Source: Lates calcarifer (Eukaryota > Chordata > Actinopteri > Centropomidae). Taken from it: a DNA stretch of 64,000 nucleotides. The notes under the pieces were generated by a model, which did not search any database, had not been told where the DNA came from, and worked only from the letters and a program-made list of their open reading frames with translations. Made by a program: the position numbers and the translations under genes. The stretch is taken from positions 3,623,867 through 3,687,866 of the forward strand of contig NC_066855.1 of the NCBI RefSeq assembly GCF_001640805.2, in the 5' to 3' direction. Shown piece after piece: positions 60,841-64,000 of the stretch; the stretch's first letter is position 1; each line of letters opens with the position of its first letter.

Positions 60841-61165
60841 GTGGCAGCTAACCATTTTACCATTACTTTCATCTTTGTCAGCTGTTTATACACCACTATT
60901 AGCTTACTTTTTCTACTGTTTAGTTCACTATGTTAGCTGTTTACAAATCACTTTCAGATACAGGAAGAATTACAACCATTTGTCACTTTTAGCTAAAGTA
61001 AATCATCACTTTTAGCTAACTATTTCAACCATTTGTTCAATACTTTTAGCTAAATTTCACTAGTTAACTGTTTCATTTGTTTGTTCATCACCTTTAGTTA
61101 TTTTAGCCATATAAATGTTTATGTAGTACTTTCAGTGACCTGTTTTATATGTTAATACAGTTTTT
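60841..61165 (+). repeat. Degenerate tandem repeat built on TTAGCTA
   Basis: At least eight AGCTAA/AGCTGTTT/TTTTAGCTA words recur every 20 to 50 bp, with the filler CAACCATTTGTTCAATACTT and TTTCAACCATTTG. It resembles a known diverged fish repeat of this type. It is AT-rich with no coding potential. Confidence 0.6.
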
Positions 61166-61412
61166 AGCTCTTTATATTCCACAAATATGTGGAAAATAGT
61201 TTTCAAATGAGTTATTCCACTGTCAATCCATGCAACCCCAGCCAACTACAAAAGTACCTTCTGGTGCAGAATCACCAGCATATTGGACACTGTGTGTATT
61301 TCTGTGCATATGTTTTTTTGGTTTTGCATGAGTTTGTACTATATGTGTAATGAATGTCTATCTTTTTGTTTCTTTCTTGCTCACTATCAGTCTCCCAACT
61401 CTCATTTTCCAG

Positions 61413-61468
61413 GTCCCAGGTGATTTAAGCCAGACATCAGACGACCCCAGCTTGTCAGATTTTGAGAC
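61413..61468 (+). CDS. snx29: snx29 exon f: acidic linker before the PX domain
   Basis: Internal exon of sorting nexin 29, 56 nt, phase 0 to phase 2. After the acceptor TTTTCCAG it reads VPGDLSQTSDDPSLSDFE plus AC of a split Thr codon. The Ser/Asp-rich linker is well conserved in vertebrate SNX29 and offers several potential phosphorylation sites. The donor is GTAAGA at 61469. Exons f and g together are 138 nt, so either one skipped alone breaks the frame, while both together would not. Confidence 0.95.
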
Positions 61469-61926
61469 GTAAGATATTTCTCTTTTACTTTTCCTGTGTT
61501 TAACTCTCTCACCCTCACTGCCTTCCTCTCACTCCTTCTCCAACCTTCTCTCTTTTTTTATTAATTCACTCTCACCCCTGGAGCTTCTCTTGTTTTGAAT
61601 CTTGCAGGAGCTACATCTCATCCCTGTAAAATATCTGTTCTCCCAGAATAATTGTATCTAAGTTACTCTTTCTTAAATTTATCAGTAAGCAAAGCTCAAA
61701 CACTGTTTGATTTCATACATTCAGTCATTTGTTCTCCTCTCAGTTTGTGGCCAAATGAGATTTTGAGGTGTTTTACCAGTGAGCTGTAATTTGCTGTAAC
61801 TGCCCAAGCATATTGCTGACACACTGTTGATGTTGCTGCTGCCAGTGATAATGATAATGATAATGATGATGATGATGATGATGATAATGATGACAATGAG
61901 GATGGTTTGTTGTTTGTGTCACTCAG
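61469..61926 (+). other. snx29: snx29 intron f-g
   Basis: Short GT-AG phase 2 intron of 458 bp. It is pyrimidine-rich at its start, and its last 80 bp are dominated by an (ATG/ATA)n microsatellite. No gene or RNA is seen. Confidence 0.9.
61846..61904 (+). repeat. (ATG/ATA)n microsatellite before the exon g acceptor
   Basis: GATAATGATAATGATAATGA followed by repeated GATGAT and GACAATGAGGATG. It ends about 22 nt before exon g, leaving only a short T/G-rich stretch (GGTTTGTTGTTTGTGTCACTCAG) as acceptor region. Confidence 0.9.
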
Positions 61927-62008
61927 GGCTCATCGCGCTCTCATCAACGTGTGGATCCCCTCTGTGTTCCTGCAGGGCAGAGCTGCCAACGCCTACCACG
62001 TCTATCAG
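61927..62008 (+). CDS. snx29: snx29 exon g: start of the PX domain
   Basis: Internal exon of sorting nexin 29, 82 nt, phase 2 to phase 0. The acceptor CACTCAG gives G to complete ACG (Thr), then AHRALINVWIPSVFLQG, RAANAYHVYQ. This is the first beta strand region of the PX (phox homology) domain, which binds phosphoinositides; the basic residues that contact lipid lie in later exons. The donor is GTACAC at 62009. No later exon of the PX domain (expected to start VYIRI or similar) can be found up to 64000, so the next intron is at least 2 kb. Confidence 0.96.
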
Positions 62009-62039
62009 GTACACTGAGCCACAACCATTTTAGTATTTT

Positions 62040-62125
62040 GATCTTAGCATTTAGCTCAAAGCAACGCTGTGCATATGTACGGCCTCACGGAGCTGATAGA
62101 ATGGCTTGTTTTCCAAAGACTGGCT
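62040..62125 (+). repeat. Dispersed GCTAA-rich teleost repeat, copy 2
   Basis: ATCTTAGCATTTAGCTCAAA, GCAACGCTGTGCATATGTAC, GGCCTCACGGAGCTGATAG match the 3' part of the family seen at 30612. It starts 31 bp after the exon g donor. Confidence 0.6.
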
Positions 62126-63021
62126 CAAAGACATGTCTGTCACATGAATAAAGTGAACAGCCAAATACTGTGTAGAATATTATCCTATATTAAGAAAAGA
62201 AAATAATTTTTAAAGAAAGAAAATGCTCCATTTTATCCTCCTTTTCACTGATATTTTCCATCACAGAAGAAGTCACTTTTTGTGTTGTCACTCCTCTGGC
62301 ATAGCTGTGTGTCCCTTGTCATTGACTGGTGCCTTGCCAAAACTTTTCTAGACATAAATCAGTCCTAAAATAGTGACCCAGTAAAGTCTGTGCCACTTCT
62401 AAGTTTGTAATCAAGTCTTATCAGAACTTCTTGCATTCACACCAATGATAATAGCACAACTCCTCTTAACTAAAGTAGTGGTTCCTGAGCTCTGTACCAG
62501 GTACTTATCTAAGTGAGGTGTGTTGGGAACTGGACTCGAGAGCACCTTAACAAACCAAACTGCTGCTTCTTCTTGTATCTGTCAAGTTATCGAGCAAAGT
62601 CGACAACGGACTCATTCCCTCTGTGACTGTTTTACTGTGTCTGTCACATTAACAAGGTGTTACACCTCAGCTCTCTCACCGCTGCCGTCCCCCGGTTCCC
62701 CTCCCTGTGAGACAGAAACACACACACACACACACTCAGACACTCAGTCCCCTGGTTCAGCTTCTTGAGACAGACAGACACATGTGGATAAACACACGTG
62801 TGTATTGTGGTACGGACACAAATATGATGTTCACTGCAGGGACTACACACATACAGATGCTCACTGATACAAGAAAACACACACTTACCTGCTCACAGAA
62901 ACCTGTGGAAATGCAGGTTCACACTCACATTACACAGATACACATAAGAACACATGCAAGGGAGGGTACAGTAGACACACTTCTTCATGCTGTGTGGAAC
63001 CAGTTGTCAGACTAGAAAAGT

Positions 63022-63022
<1 letters not shown>

Positions 63023-63057
<35 letters not shown>

Positions 63058-63068
63058 ACACACACACA
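63023..63068 (+). repeat. (CA)n microsatellite
   Basis: CA array of 46 nt with a single CATA interruption, in the intron after exon g. Confidence 0.95.
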
Positions 63069-64000
63069 CTGTGCTGTTATCTGCTCTGTAGCCAGGAGGT
63101 ACAGCTGTAACGTTAGTCAGGGGAAACCATATGGGACAGGAAGAGACAGGTGACACATCCTCAGCTCTAACTGATAGTCAGGACTTGCTGGCTACCGAGC
63201 TCAGCCCGGCTCAACTTATACATAATAGATGTAAATTCACAACTCGGGGCTGGAGCTGAGAGCTGCCTGACACCTTTTTTTTGTGCAAAATTATCTCCAT
63301 CCTCTCGACAGGACAGAAGCATGACGCGAGCAGATGAGACGCATTGTTTTAATTCCTCTTGTTCCCGTCATGTCCAGCCTCAGAGGTGTTTGCAGTCTCG
63401 TTGATAAAAATATCCAGGCGTTTATCAACACATGGGATGGAAATGCGTCAGAATTAGCATTTTGTGGCACTGGTGGTGGTGAAATGCAGAGTGGAAAGCA
63501 GCTCATATTTAAATCGCAGCACAGTGTCGGGGAAAGTGACTTGTTCCCTGCAATTTGGCAGCTTATTTATGCAGCAGGACTTATAGGTGGGTGCATCATA
63601 ATGGTCATAATGGTGCTGTCATAAAAGCACAGTTTTGGAGAATCCATTACAGACTGATGCACTGACACTGTGCACCTCCAGTTAGCCCCGGTTCGCATCT
63701 CGCATGTGTTATTCTTAAATTTAAGTCATAGAATTAAGCATCAAATTTTCAGAAAAATAAAAACTTTGAAAACACTTACTCCTGTTGTGAAAGAGCCTCC
63801 ACAATCCCCAAAGACTCTTTTTCCTGACTCAGACAAAGATAGTTGCTAGAAATTACACATCTTTTTGCTCACTTTGTACAACAAAAGGTTTTAGCTAAAA
63901 TGGAGCAGGAAATACAGTTGCAACTTGAAAAACAGGTTAAAATCTCTCTTGTGGTGGAAGTAGGAAAAACATTTTTACATCCAGATGGTTAGATGAGTTT

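Larger units (their letters stand above)
59449..61412 (+). other. snx29: snx29 intron e-f
   Basis: GT-AG phase 0 intron of 1.96 kb. It contains (AC)21 from 59456, (AC)22 at 59955, (TG)20 at 60111, a short CT-CA array near 60594-60622 and a degenerate TTAGCT repeat at 60841-61165. 59500-59950 and 60160-60590 show nothing I can name. A possible alternative acceptor CTATCAG lies at 61384-61390, ahead of the one used. Confidence 0.9.
62009..64000 (+). other. snx29: snx29 intron after exon g (partial)
   Basis: At least 1.99 kb of phase 0 intron. It begins with a dispersed-repeat fragment at 62040 and holds CA-rich tracts at about 62714-62735 and 63023-63068. From 63070 to the end I see no exon, RNA or recognisable repeat. 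Confidence 0.8.

Noticed and set aside
1..64000. CRISPR arrays, bacterial operons, phage, defence systems or endogenous retrovirus genes
   Set aside because: Repeats are dinucleotide arrays, DNA-transposon relics and retroposon tails. There are no direct repeats with unique spacers, no gag/pol/env-like frames and no long terminal repeats.

Overview
This is a vertebrate, almost certainly teleost fish, genomic window. It is intron-rich (about 1% coding), dense in (CA)n/(TG)n microsatellites, and carries fish-type repeats: Tc1-like and mariner relics, a tRNA-derived SINE, foldback elements, and dispersed families rich in TTAGC and GCTAA words. No bacterial-style gene organisation, operon, phage or CRISPR array is present. 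Family names for repeats rest on recognition by eye, not on a database search.

The only protein-coding gene I can support is the middle-to-3' part of snx29 (sorting nexin 29, formerly RUNDC2A) on the + strand. Seven internal exons can be joined with canonical GT-AG sites and compatible phases: 1136-1199, 1919-2047, 12532-12617, 44504-44610, 59332-59448, 61413-61468 and 61927-62008 (641 nt, about 213 codons). They encode the central coiled-coil, a variable linker, and the first strand of the PX domain. The RUN domain and early exons lie upstream of the window. The rest of the PX domain and the 3' end lie downstream. Exons are numbered a to g here because the true numbering is not visible.

Layout: 1-2.0 kb holds exons a and b. 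2.0-12.5 kb is an intron with a Tc1-like relic, a near-perfect 69-nt hairpin, a G-rich/CGG tract and a mariner relic with both inverted repeats. 12.5 kb is exon c. 12.6-44.5 kb is a 31.9-kb intron with no supportable gene but many old repeats and low-complexity tracts. 44.5 kb is exon d, followed within 100 bp by a foldback element. 44.7-59.3 kb is an intron with a tRNA SINE, a LINE-like tail, an AT palindrome and a Tc1-like relic. 59.3-62.0 kb holds exons e, f and g, embedded in microsatellites. The remainder is intron.

The most striking architecture is around exon e. A perfect (GT)20 ends 11 nt before the exon and a perfect (AC)21 starts 7 nt after it. In the pre-mRNA these are complementary, so the 117-nt, frame-neutral exon and both of its splice sites would sit in a loop of about 135 nt closed by a stem of about 40 bp. 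Exon c shows a weaker version of the same arrangement. I know of no established description of this, and it is the first thing I would test. A sense-strand hairpin at 8135-8203 is the second.
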